The notes: generated by a model not told the origin, from the letters alone. Shown: positions 1 through 5,663, counted from the stretch's first letter. The stretch: 7,563 nt of DNA from JBOHSA01 sp050732995 (GCA_050732995.1 JBOHSA010000205.1:1-7563), one strand, 5' to 3'. Numbers and translations: made by a program.

Positions 1-198
1 CGCGGCGAGTCGCTCCAGCAGCTCGTCATAGTGGATGAACTCGAACCAGCGGGCCAGCACGTCCACCTGGAACCGCGCCTGGGAAGCGGTGAGAACGTGC
101 CCGTTGATGATGACGCCGCCCGGGGTCGGCCGGCGCAGGCGGCAGGCGAGCGCCATGGCGCCCCGGCCGGCGAACGCCGGCAACGGCGCTAGGCCCAC
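1..198 (-). CDS. Probable polysaccharide deacetylase-like protein, N-terminal part, cut by window edge
   Basis: The reading frame is open from a GTG at 198 to the left edge (66 codons) and starts seven bases after the stop of the histidine kinase gene, so it is probably the next cistron of the same operon. The visible protein has a short Ala/Arg-rich start and then a segment containing GGVIINGHVLT and RWFEFIHYDELLERL. A pattern of a long helix followed by an aromatic-F(I/V)-x-x-x-E-L stretch is typical of the region before the NodB catalytic domain in polysaccharide deacetylases; such enzymes remove N-acetyl groups from surface or exported glycans. The metal-binding TFDDG and HxxxH motifs would lie beyond the edge and cannot be checked. 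An ATG at 156 is an alternative start; neither start has a strong Shine-Dalgarno sequence, so coupling to the kinase stop is assumed. The usual early YH motif of the family is not seen, and the family call is from general resemblance only. Confidence 0.45.
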   Translation of the reverse strand, partial: MGLAPLPAFAGRGAMALACRLRRPTPGGVIINGHVLTASQARFQVDVLARWFEFIHYDELLERLAA

Positions 199-205
199 GG
201 CGGCG

Positions 206-1393
206 CTATTCGACGGAGCGCAGCCCGAAGGCGGGCGGCGCCGGCGGCTCGGCAGGATGGACGGGCGGCAGGTCGAGCTCGAACGAGAAGCGCGTGCCCC
301 ACCCCGGCCGCGACTGGAGCCGCAGCTCGGCGCCCATCGCGCCGACGAGCTTGCGGCAGATGGCGAGCCCGAGGCCGGTGGACGACAGGCTGAAGCCGTG
401 CCGCTCGCCGCGCCGGCGCAGCGGCTGGTACAGGCTCTTGAGCGCGGCCTGGTTCACCCCGGGTCCCGTGTCGCGCACGGCGAACTCGACGCGCCTGGCG
501 TCCAGCTCGGTCGCGCGGATTTCCACGAAGCCCTCCTCGGTGAACTTGAGGGCGTTGGTCGTGAGATTCAGGAGCGTGCGACTGAGCGCCACCGGGTGCC
601 CCAGCCGGTGTTGCACGGTGGGGACGACGATGACGATCTCCAGGCCCTTCTCTTCGGCCATGGGGCGCACGATGTCGCGCACCGACTCGAACAGCTCGAT
701 CACAGAGAGCGGGGAGCGGCCGCCCTCCGCGAGCTGGTCGCCGCCGCGGGACAGCTCGAGCGCGTCGCTCGCAAGGGAGGAGAGGCCGAGCGCGGCGCTG
801 TAGATCAGGCCGAGCTGGCGGCGTTGCAGGTCGCTCACCCCGCCGCTGCGGCCCTGCTGCATGCCCTCGGCGAGGAACAGGATCGACGTGAGCGGCGAGC
901 GCAGGTCGTGCAACACGCCGACCAGGAGCTCCAGGCCCTCGGGCCCCGCGAGGTGGGCCTCGATGTCCTGCACGCCCTCGGCCTCGACCGCCTGCCGGAC
1001 GGTCTCGAGGTTCAGGAGGAGCCGGAGCAGCTCGCTCGCGGTGGCGGGCGGCGCGCCATTGCGCCGCCGGGTGAGCAGCTCGACGCGGAGCCAGTCGATC
1101 AGCCGGCGGCAGAGCGGCGCGCTCGGCTGCGGCACCAGCTCCGACAGGTAGCCGGGTACGCCGTGCGCCACGGCGAGCGCGAGCGCCGCCAGGAGCCGCG
1201 GCGCCAGCGTCGGGTCGGTCTCAGGGAGCGAGGTAAACGACCCCAGCTCCTGCCAGCGCTCCTCGACGCGGCGCACCGCGGCGGTGAGCACCGCGCTCGT
1301 CACCCCCGCGAGAGGCCGGGCTGGAGTCGCGTCCGAGGAGGGGGGGAGGGGGGGGAGGGGGGGAAGGGGATTCGCGACCCGCGGCAACCGCAT
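206..1393 (-). CDS. Soluble sensor histidine kinase (HisKA + HATPase_c)
   Basis: This 395-residue protein has a complete kinase core. The H-box is LHDLRSPLTS with the phosphorylatable His at 162. The ATP-binding domain has the N-box LLNLTTNALKF (Asn280), the G1 box DTGPG (308-312), the G2 box STGLGLAI (338-345) and the closing GWGTRFSFEL (364-373). It should autophosphorylate and pass phosphate to a receiver. Residues 1-150 hold no membrane helix, PAS, GAF or HAMP pattern that I recognise; they are mostly helical after a PLPPLPPLPP stretch at 9-18, so the sensing module is cytoplasmic and unknown. The start at 1393 is chosen because GGGAG lies nine bases upstream and the methionine directly precedes the proline-rich leader. 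The frame stays open much further upstream through the neighbouring gene, but that is a by-product of GC content. It lies 83 bases after the receiver gene, with a possible promoter of its own in that gap. Confidence 0.9.
   Translation of the reverse strand: MRLPRVANPLPPLPPLPPSSDATPARPLAGVTSAVLTAAVRRVEERWQELGSFTSLPETDPTLAPRLLAALALAVAHGVPGYLSELVPQPSAPLCRRLIDWLRVELLTRRRNGAPPATASELLRLLLNLETVRQAVEAEGVQDIEAHLAGPEGLELLVGVLHDLRSPLTSILFLAEGMQQGRSGGVSDLQRRQLGLIYSAALGLSSLASDALELSRGGDQLAEGGRSPLSVIELFESVRDIVRPMAEEKGLEIVIVVPTVQHRLGHPVALSRTLLNLTTNALKFTEEGFVEIRATELDARRVEFAVRDTGPGVNQAALKSLYQPLRRRGERHGFSLSSTGLGLAICRKLVGAMGAELRLQSRPGWGTRFSFELDLPPVHPAEPPAPPAFGLRSVE
1337..1369 (+). repeat. G-tract cluster, potential G-quadruplex / slippage site
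   Basis: On the plus strand there are four G runs of 7, 8, 7 and 4 bases (1340-1346, 1348-1355, 1357-1363, 1366-1369) separated only by one or two A. This fits the pattern for a very short-loop G-quadruplex on the strand that is the template for the kinase gene; the kinase mRNA is correspondingly C-rich. In protein it encodes the PLPPLPPLPP segment near the kinase N-terminus. Runs of this length are also candidates for replication slippage and on/off frameshifting. No structure or variation has been shown; this is composition and pattern only. Confidence 0.7.
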
Positions 1394-1420
1394 CCGTGCC
1401 TGCTCCCTGTGGGACAGACG

Positions 1421-1449
1421 AGGTAAACACCCCTCCGACGACTTGTCAA
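1421..1449 (-). promoter_or_regulatory. Candidate internal promoter for the histidine kinase
   Basis: In the gap between receiver and kinase genes the minus strand carries a perfect TTGACA (1449-1444), then a 17-base spacer, then TTACCT (1426-1421). The -35 matches the sigma-70 consensus fully, the -10 poorly (2 of 6; TTTACC with a 16-base spacer gives 3 of 6). Transcription would start near 1414, giving a leader of about 20 bases that just contains the GGGAG ribosome site. A perfect TTGACA is rare by chance in DNA this GC-rich. Promoter consensus in this organism is unknown. Confidence 0.35.
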
Positions 1450-1476
1450 GGCAACGCGGCGGTCGAACCGGTCGGC

Positions 1477-2343
1477 TTACGCTCCGGCGGCGTGGGCGCC
1501 GGGCAGGGCGCCGAGCGCGCGGTCCAGCAGGGCCAGGGGATCGGGGGGGGCGGTGTGCGGAATCGGTGCGGCCGCATGAGCCCAGCGCAGCCGCGGCCGG
1601 GGATCGGGGAACGCCGCCAGGACGCTCGTCGAAAGCCGTGCGGCCAGCTGCCGCGCGCCGGCCTGGTCCGTCGCCGGTGCGATCACGCCGAACGCCGTGT
1701 CCTCCAGGCGGCCGATCGCGTCCGAGACCCGGCCGCCCGCGCGGAACGCGTGCGCCAGCCGATCCGCCGTCGCCGCATCGGGGCGCTCCCGCCCCTCCAC
1801 CGCGAAGGCCACGCACGCGAGCGGGAGCTGCTGGCGCCGGGCCTCCGAGGAGATCTCGCGCGCGCGCCGCGCCAGCCCCGATCGGTTGTACAACCCGCTC
1901 GAGCGGTCGACCAACCCCTCGTCGCCCATCTGGTCGCCCTCGAGCTTGCCGCGCACATAGAGCCCGAGCCGCAGGAGGAACTCCTCGGCGTCGACCGGTC
2001 CGCCGCGCAGATCCCACGCGCCCGCGCGCAGGGCATCGAGCCGCAGCTGTCGGGTCGTCGGATCGGGGGTCGTCAGGATGATGGGGGTGTTGTCGGGGAG
2101 GTGAGCATCGGCGCGCAGCGTGCGACATACGGCCAAGCCGCCCATCTCGGGCAGGGCGGTGTCGAGCACGACGACGTCCGGCTGCGCGGCGCGGGCCTGC
2201 TCGAGCGCCTGTTTGTCGGTGTAGGCGCGGAGGATGGTGTAGCCCTGCGGCTCGAGGATGCTCGCGAGCGAGCGGGCCGACCATTCCTGCACGTTCGCGA
2301 GCAGGACCACGGGGGGACGACCCGCCATTTTGCGTCCGGGCAT
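1477..2343 (-). CDS. Degenerate receiver + GGDEF-like regulatory protein
   Basis: The 288-residue protein starts with a receiver-like domain (about 11-130): strand PVVLLANVQE, phospho-acceptor strand VVVLDTALPEMGG with Asp61, strand PIILTT (87-92) and GAWDLRGGP (108-116). The acidic pair that normally follows the first strand is Ala16-Asn17, and the conserved Lys before Pro is Gly115, so only the acceptor Asp and Thr survive. Residues 145-245 resemble a diguanylate cyclase: SSGLYNRSGLARR matches the usual LTGLxNRRxL start and SDAIGRLEDTAFGVIAP aligns with R-x-GGDEF-x-V, but GGDEF is replaced by LEDTA and the metal-binding Asp of the first half is missing. It is therefore unlikely to make cyclic di-GMP and may act as a nucleotide-sensing or protein-binding output. 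The start at 2343 has GGAG nine bases upstream; the frame continues further up but without domain content. The kinase gene follows in the same direction, a natural partner. Confidence 0.85.
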   Translation of the reverse strand: MPGRKMAGRPPVVLLANVQEWSARSLASILEPQGYTILRAYTDKQALEQARAAQPDVVVLDTALPEMGGLAVCRTLRADAHLPDNTPIILTTPDPTTRQLRLDALRAGAWDLRGGPVDAEEFLLRLGLYVRGKLEGDQMGDEGLVDRSSGLYNRSGLARRAREISSEARRQQLPLACVAFAVEGRERPDAATADRLAHAFRAGGRVSDAIGRLEDTAFGVIAPATDQAGARQLAARLSTSVLAAFPDPRPRLRWAHAAAPIPHTAPPDPLALLDRALGALPGAHAAGA

Positions 2344-2396
2344 GGACACTTGCTCCAGGGTGAAGCTGATGATTTCCCAAGCCACGCGAGGCGCGA

Positions 2397-2426
2397 ATGA
2401 TAGAGCGCCACGCTTGCTCCGGGCAA
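2397..2426 (-). promoter_or_regulatory. Candidate sigma-70-type promoter for the receiver/GGDEF-like gene
   Basis: Read on the minus strand, TTGCCC (2426-2421) is followed by an 18-base spacer and TATCAT (2402-2397), matching the consensus at 4 of 6 and 5 of 6 positions. Transcription would start near 2390, leaving a leader of about 47 bases to the ATG at 2343 with its GGAG site. An inverted repeat sits across the -35 (2413-2427). Position and match are good, but this is sequence pattern only. Confidence 0.45.
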
Positions 2427-2427
2427 G
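2413..2427. promoter_or_regulatory. Short inverted repeat over the -35 box, possible operator
   Basis: CTTGC (2413-2417) and GCAAG (2423-2427) form an inverted repeat around a 5-base centre. It overlaps the proposed -35 hexamer of the receiver gene promoter, the position expected of a repressor operator. The arms are only five bases, so chance occurrence is quite possible. Confidence 0.25.
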
Positions 2428-2500
2428 ATAGTGCAGGAGTCGTGCGCCATCGGGCGGTGCCACGCAACCCATTTTCATAGAGGGAGTTAGTGGGCTTTCC

Positions 2501-2516
2501 CCGCATGCGCATGCGG
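2501..2516. promoter_or_regulatory. Perfect 16-bp palindrome, possible regulator-binding site
   Basis: CCGCATGCGCATGCGG is identical to its own reverse complement over all 16 bases and stops being symmetric on both sides. It lies in the divergent region, roughly 75 bases upstream of the proposed -35 of the receiver promoter and 240 bases upstream of the cysteine-pair gene. A perfect dyad without a spacer suits a dimeric DNA-binding protein. I cannot assign it to a known regulator family. Confidence 0.4.
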
Positions 2517-2623
2517 TGGGCAGTCGCCGCCTAAAGCCAACAAGCTGTGGCCCTTGCGCCGCGATTCCCCTGGGTTCCGGTGTCGCGTGCCCCGAGGTCC
2601 AGGCCGACTCAATTGCCACAAGT

Positions 2624-2633
2624 GTCACGTGAC
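2624..2633. promoter_or_regulatory. Perfect 10-bp palindrome GTCACGTGAC
   Basis: GTCACGTGAC is a perfect dyad about 120 bases upstream of the cysteine-pair gene start, in the least GC-rich part of the divergent region. It could be an operator for the plus-strand unit. It contains half-site-like TCAC/GTGA sequences, but their spacing does not fit the CRP/FNR arrangement (TGTGA, six bases, TCACA), so I do not assign a regulator. Confidence 0.25.
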
Positions 2634-2716
2634 CAACGGGTTAGCTGTTTTTTTCGCAGGTGAGGCTCGGGGGAGTGGCACGGGCCTCAAACTTGAATTG
2701 CCCCTCGGTGGGACCA

Positions 2717-2739
2717 GTCCGGTCGGGTCGCGACCGGGC
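2717..2739 (+). promoter_or_regulatory. Leader hairpin just upstream of the ribosome site
   Basis: CCGGTCG (2719-2725) pairs with CGACCGG (2731-2737) around a 5-base loop, and the stem extends by a U-G and a G-C pair outward. It ends five bases before the AAAGGGA ribosome site (2744-2750) of the cysteine-pair gene. There is no T run after it, so it is not an intrinsic terminator; it may stabilise or tune the leader of the glmS-containing transcript. An alternative overlapping palindrome GGTCGCGACC (2726-2735) shows that the folding could be different. Confidence 0.35.
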
Positions 2740-2755
2740 ACCGAAAGGGAATCGC

Positions 2756-2995
2756 ATGTTGTGTCGCCGTTGCGCGAGTCTGACCACCGACAATCCGGCC
2801 CGGACCTCGGCCTTCCTGCGCTGCGGGTCCGACGCGTGGCAGGCGGTGTTGTGCTCCCGCTGCGGCTCGATCCTGCCGGCGGATGGTCAGAACACGGCGT
2901 TGGTCGCGAAACTGTCGCAACTCGCACGCTTCGGGCTGGCGGGTGATGCGCGCCCGCTCCTCGAATCCACCGGCACCGCTGCCGAGGACGTCTGA
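2756..2995 (+). CDS. Small zinc-ribbon-like protein (two CxxC pairs) coupled to glmS
   Basis: This 79-residue protein has CRRC at positions 3-6 and CSRC at 33-36, with a further Cys23 between them. Two CxxC knuckles about 26 residues apart fit a small zinc ribbon, which typically binds zinc and mediates protein or nucleic-acid contacts. After residue 45 comes a short helical stretch (ALVAKLSQLARFGLAGDA) and a polar tail. I do not recognise the family. The start at 2756 is chosen because AAAGGGA lies five bases before it and the first CxxC begins at residue 3; an upstream in-frame start at 2660 would add 32 residues without features. The stop is one base from the glmS ATG, and the glmS ribosome site (GAGGA, 2984-2988) is inside this gene, so the two are almost certainly translated together. 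The fifth cysteine could mean redox sensitivity, but that is speculation. Confidence 0.75.
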   Translation: MLCRRCASLTTDNPARTSAFLRCGSDAWQAVLCSRCGSILPADGQNTALVAKLSQLARFGLAGDARPLLESTGTAAEDV

Positions 2996-2996
2996 T

Positions 2997-4826
2997 ATGT
3001 GTGGCATTGTTGGGTATGTCGGGGACCGGGAGGCCGGTCCGATCCTGCTCGACGGACTGCTGCGGCTCGAATACCGCGGGTACGACTCGGCCGGGCTGGC
3101 GATCCAGAACGGCGCCGGCGTGGTGACGCGCAAGCTGGCCGGCCGGATCCAGGGGCTCCGGGACCTGTTCGACCGGGCGCCGGTGCGCGGCGGCACGGGG
3201 ATCGCCCACACGCGCTGGGCCACGCACGGCGCCCCGACCACATCGAACGCCCATCCGCACCTCGATTGCCGCGGGGCGATCGCGCTGGTGCACAACGGGA
3301 TCATCGAGAACGCCGACGTGCTGCGCACGCAGCTCGAGCGGGAAGGGCATCGCTTCGTCACCGACACCGACACGGAGACCCTGGCGCATCTCATCGAGGA
3401 GGCGCCGGGCGAGACGCTCGAAGACCGGGTGATCGCCGCGCTCGCGCGGGTGGAGGGCACCTACGGGCTCGCCGTGCTCTCGTCGGCGGAGCCGGGCAAG
3501 ATCGTGGTCGCGCGCCAGGGCTCGCCGGTGTTGCTCGGCATCGGCGAGCGGGAGTTCTTCGTCGCCTCCGACGCGTCGGCCGTGCTGGCGCACACCCGCT
3601 CGGTCGTGTACCTGGACGACGGCGACCTCGCGGTCGTGACGCGCGAGGGGTACCGGGTGCTCGATCGTGAGGCCCGCGACCAGGTCCGCGCGGTGAACGC
3701 CATCGAATGGGATCTCGAGGCGATCGAGCTGGGCGGGTACCCGCACTTCATGCTCAAGGAGATCAGCGAGCAGCCCGAGACGGTGCGGAGCACCCTGCGG
3801 GGCCGGTTGCTGTTCGAGACGGGCACGGCGCGGCTGAACGGGTTGAACCTGTTGCCGGAGGAGTGCGCGGCGATCCGGCGGATCCTGATCGTCGCGTGCG
3901 GCACCTCTTGGCACGCCGGGCTCGTGGGCCGCTTCGCGCTGGAGGAGCTGGCCGGGATTCCGGTCGAGGTCGAGTACGCCTCGGAGTACCGCTACCGGCC
4001 CCATCTCGTGGCGCCGGGCACGGTGGCGATCGCCATCTCGCAGTCGGGGGAGACGGCCGACACGCTCGAGGCGATCCGCGCGGCCCGCGTGGCGGGCTGC
4101 AAGGTGCTGGGCCTCGTGAACGTCGTGGGGAGCACGATCGCCCGCGAGGCGGACGGCGGGATCTATTTGCACGCGGGCCCCGAGATCGGGGTGGCCTCCA
4201 CCAAGGCGTTCACGTCGCAGATCGCGGCGTTGCTCTTGCTCGGGCTCTATCTGGGCCGCCAGCGCGGCCGGTTGACGCTGGAGCAGGGGCAGGCCCTGAC
4301 CGGGCAGCTCGCCCGGCTGCCGGAGGCCATCGCGCGGGCCCTCACGCTCGCGCCCCAGGTGGAAGCCCTGGCGCAGCGCTTCGCCCACGAGCGCAACTTC
4401 CTCTATCTAGGCCGCGGCCTGAACTTCCCGGTGGCGCTGGAGGGCGCGCTCAAGCTGAAAGAGATCAGCGACATCCACGCCGAGGGCTACCCCGCGGCGG
4501 AAATGAAGCACGGGCCGATCGCGCTGATCGATGAGAACATGCCGGTGGTGTTCGTCGCGCCCCACGACCACGTCTATCCCAAGGTGCTGTCGAACATGCA
4601 GGAGGTGAAGTCGCGCGCGGGCCGGATCATCGCCGTGACGAGCGAAGGCAACGGGGACCTGCACGCCCTGGTCGACCACCAGCTGTGCGTGCCGGCCACC
4701 GCCCCGCTCCTGTCGCCGCTCGTGACCGCGATCCCGCTCCAGCTCCTGGCCTACCACATCGCGGTGCTGCGCGGGTGCGACGTGGACCGGCCCCGCAATC
4801 TCGCCAAGAGCGTGACGGTCGAGTAG
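2997..4826 (+). CDS. glmS: Glutamine--fructose-6-phosphate aminotransferase (isomerizing)
   Basis: The enzyme converts fructose-6-phosphate and glutamine to glucosamine-6-phosphate and glutamate in the cytoplasm, the first committed step to UDP-GlcNAc for peptidoglycan, lipopolysaccharide and exopolysaccharide. The 609-residue product has the same length as E. coli GlmS. The N-terminal class II glutaminase domain begins MCGIVGYVGD with catalytic Cys2, then RLEYRGYDSAG (23-33), HTRWATHG (71-78) and HNGIIEN (99-105). Two SIS sugar-phosphate isomerase domains follow, with CGTSWHAG (301-308), SQSGETADT (349-357), GPEIGVASTKAFTSQ (394-408), LKLKEIS (485-491, general base Glu489) and EMKHGPIAL (502-510, His505). 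It ends DRPRNLAKSVTVE with the Schiff-base Lys604. The start is fixed by the obligate MCGI and a GAGGA site eight bases upstream. All key residues are present, so it should be active. It sits between the cysteine-pair gene and a polysaccharide export gene. Confidence 0.98.
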   Translation: MCGIVGYVGDREAGPILLDGLLRLEYRGYDSAGLAIQNGAGVVTRKLAGRIQGLRDLFDRAPVRGGTGIAHTRWATHGAPTTSNAHPHLDCRGAIALVHNGIIENADVLRTQLEREGHRFVTDTDTETLAHLIEEAPGETLEDRVIAALARVEGTYGLAVLSSAEPGKIVVARQGSPVLLGIGEREFFVASDASAVLAHTRSVVYLDDGDLAVVTREGYRVLDREARDQVRAVNAIEWDLEAIELGGYPHFMLKEISEQPETVRSTLRGRLLFETGTARLNGLNLLPEECAAIRRILIVACGTSWHAGLVGRFALEELAGIPVEVEYASEYRYRPHLVAPGTVAIAISQSGETADTLEAIRAARVAGCKVLGLVNVVGSTIAREADGGIYLHAGPEIGVASTKAFTSQIAALLLLGLYLGRQRGRLTLEQGQALTGQLARLPEAIARALTLAPQVEALAQRFAHERNFLYLGRGLNFPVALEGALKLKEISDIHAEGYPAAEMKHGPIALIDENMPVVFVAPHDHVYPKVLSNMQEVKSRAGRIIAVTSEGNGDLHALVDHQLCVPATAPLLSPLVTAIPLQLLAYHIAVLRGCDVDRPRNLAKSVTVE

Positions 4827-4835
4827 CTTGCACTC

Positions 4836-5624
4836 ATGACGTGCTCCCCCCTCCCCCCCCGCGCGATACTGCCGGCGGTCGGGCTGCTCCTGCTCGGGCT
4901 GGCGACGCCGCTGCCCGGGCGCGCCCAGGTGGCGGGAGACGGCGTGGGCGCCCGCCTGACCGCGACCCGGAGCGAGCTGAACCGGCGGCTCCAGGAGCTC
5001 GAGCAGGGGCGGACCTCGGGCGAGACGGCGAAGCTGCGCGCCGAAGCGGCCGCGATCCGCGCGCGGCTGGACGAGGGCGATTTCCTCGCCGGCGACCGCA
5101 TCCTGCTGCACGTCGACGGCGAGCCGCAGCTGAGCGACACGTTCACCGTGGGCGGGGATCGGGAGCTCATCCTGCCGGTCATCGGCCGGGTGATGCTGCG
5201 CGGCGTGCTGCGCACCGAGCTGGAAGAGCGCCTCACCGCGGATATCGGCCGCTTCGTGCGCAACGCGACGGTGCAGGCCCGGCCGCTGATTCGCCTCGCG
5301 GTGTACGGCGACGTGGTCCGGCCCGGCTTCTACGCCGTGCCGGCCGACGGGCTCGTGTCGGACCTCCTGACCGCCGCGGGCGGGCTGACGCCCACCGCCA
5401 AGCAGGACAAGATGCGGGTGGAGCGCGGGGGCAAGGCGGTCATGGACGCCGACCACCTCGCGCGGGCGCTCGCCGAGGGCTGGACGCTCGACGTCGCGAA
5501 CCTGCGCCCGGGCGACCAGATCGTCGTGCCGGGCCGCGCCCGCACCGAGAGCTCGCTCCGGATTGTGGCGATGCTGCTCAGCATTCCCGTGACGATTTAC
5601 ACGCTCACACAGCTCATCAAGTAA
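4836..5624 (+). CDS. Polysaccharide biosynthesis/export protein (Wza-like, Poly_export + SLBB)
   Basis: This 262-residue protein probably helps move exopolysaccharide across the periplasm and outer membrane. It opens with a signal peptide (hydrophobic 11-24, likely cleavage after PGRA at 30), so it is exported; no lipobox Cys is seen at the cleavage site. Residues 37-80 are a charged, probably coiled-coil helix. The Poly_export domain follows at about 80-150 (EGDFLAGDRILLHV, FTVGGDRELILPVIGRVML), then an SLBB-type domain at 151-233 (IRLAVYGDVVRPGFYAVPAD, GLVSDLLTAAGGL, LRPGDQIVVPG). The C-terminus (239-260) is a hydrophobic helix, in the position of the outer-membrane helix of Wza. It is shorter than E. 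coli Wza (about 380 residues) and has one SLBB domain, as in many compact export proteins. The gene starts nine bases after the glmS stop with only a weak ribosome site, suggesting coupling to glmS. No Wzc-like partner is in view. Confidence 0.85.
   Translation: MTCSPLPPRAILPAVGLLLLGLATPLPGRAQVAGDGVGARLTATRSELNRRLQELEQGRTSGETAKLRAEAAAIRARLDEGDFLAGDRILLHVDGEPQLSDTFTVGGDRELILPVIGRVMLRGVLRTELEERLTADIGRFVRNATVQARPLIRLAVYGDVVRPGFYAVPADGLVSDLLTAAGGLTPTAKQDKMRVERGGKAVMDADHLARALAEGWTLDVANLRPGDQIVVPGRARTESSLRIVAMLLSIPVTIYTLTQLIK
4846..4860 (+). repeat. C-tract pair inside the start of the export gene
   Basis: Six C (4846-4851), one T and eight C (4853-4860) lie within codons 4-9 of the export gene and encode SPLPP. 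An added or lost base here would shift the frame before the signal peptide is complete. Homopolymers of this length occur by chance at this GC content, so only their position at the gene start makes them notable. Confidence 0.5.
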
Positions 5625-5663
5625 GCCGCCGCAGCCCGCTTCCCCCGCGATTCGGCTCCATCG

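Larger units (their letters stand above)
2344..2755. other. Divergent intergenic region (412 bp)
   Basis: No convincing gene lies here; the frames that cross it are extensions of neighbouring ORFs without recognisable protein. It separates the minus-strand receiver/kinase unit from the plus-strand glmS unit and so must hold promoters for both. For the minus strand a good sigma-70-like pair is visible at 2397-2426. For the plus strand I could not find a convincing -35/-10 pair. The region also carries two perfect palindromes, a leader hairpin, and a run of seven T at 2648-2654, and it is visibly less GC-rich than the flanking genes in the 2600-2700 stretch. Confidence 0.6.

Noticed and set aside
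35..1426. Long plus-strand open frame opposite the kinase
   Set aside because: It is antisense to a well-supported kinase, has biased Arg/Ala/Glu-rich composition and no recognisable motif; long shadow frames are usual at this GC content.
1543..1550. Other single G/C homopolymers (for example 1543-1550 and 6549-6555) as evidence for phase variation
   Set aside because: About six runs of seven or more are expected by base composition alone in this window, so isolated internal runs carry no weight.
206..2512. One long minus-strand frame of 768 codons covering kinase and receiver region, which could suggest a fused protein
   Set aside because: Only the last 395 codons look like protein with domains. 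The upstream part is Arg/Pro/Gly-rich out-of-frame sequence of the receiver gene, which is itself clearly coding in another frame, and the kinase has its own ribosome site.
2640..2656. Run of seven T as part of an intrinsic terminator
   Set aside because: No adequate GC-rich stem lies directly before it on the plus strand, and there is no upstream plus-strand gene to terminate.
2554..2946. Possible 130-residue gene in the divergent region
   Set aside because: It overlaps the cysteine-pair gene in another frame, has no good ribosome site and no protein-like features.
2640..2996. glmS ribozyme or riboswitch in the leader
   Set aside because: The glmS ribozyme is known mainly from Firmicutes, its core was not recognisable here, and a coding gene sits directly before glmS.
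2625..4388. Long minus-strand open frame opposite glmS
   Set aside because: The sense strand encodes a complete GlmS with all catalytic residues; the antisense product is low-complexity.
5625..5663. Bidirectional terminator between the converging export and sulfatase-like genes
   Set aside because: The 39-base gap has no inverted repeat followed by a T run on either strand.
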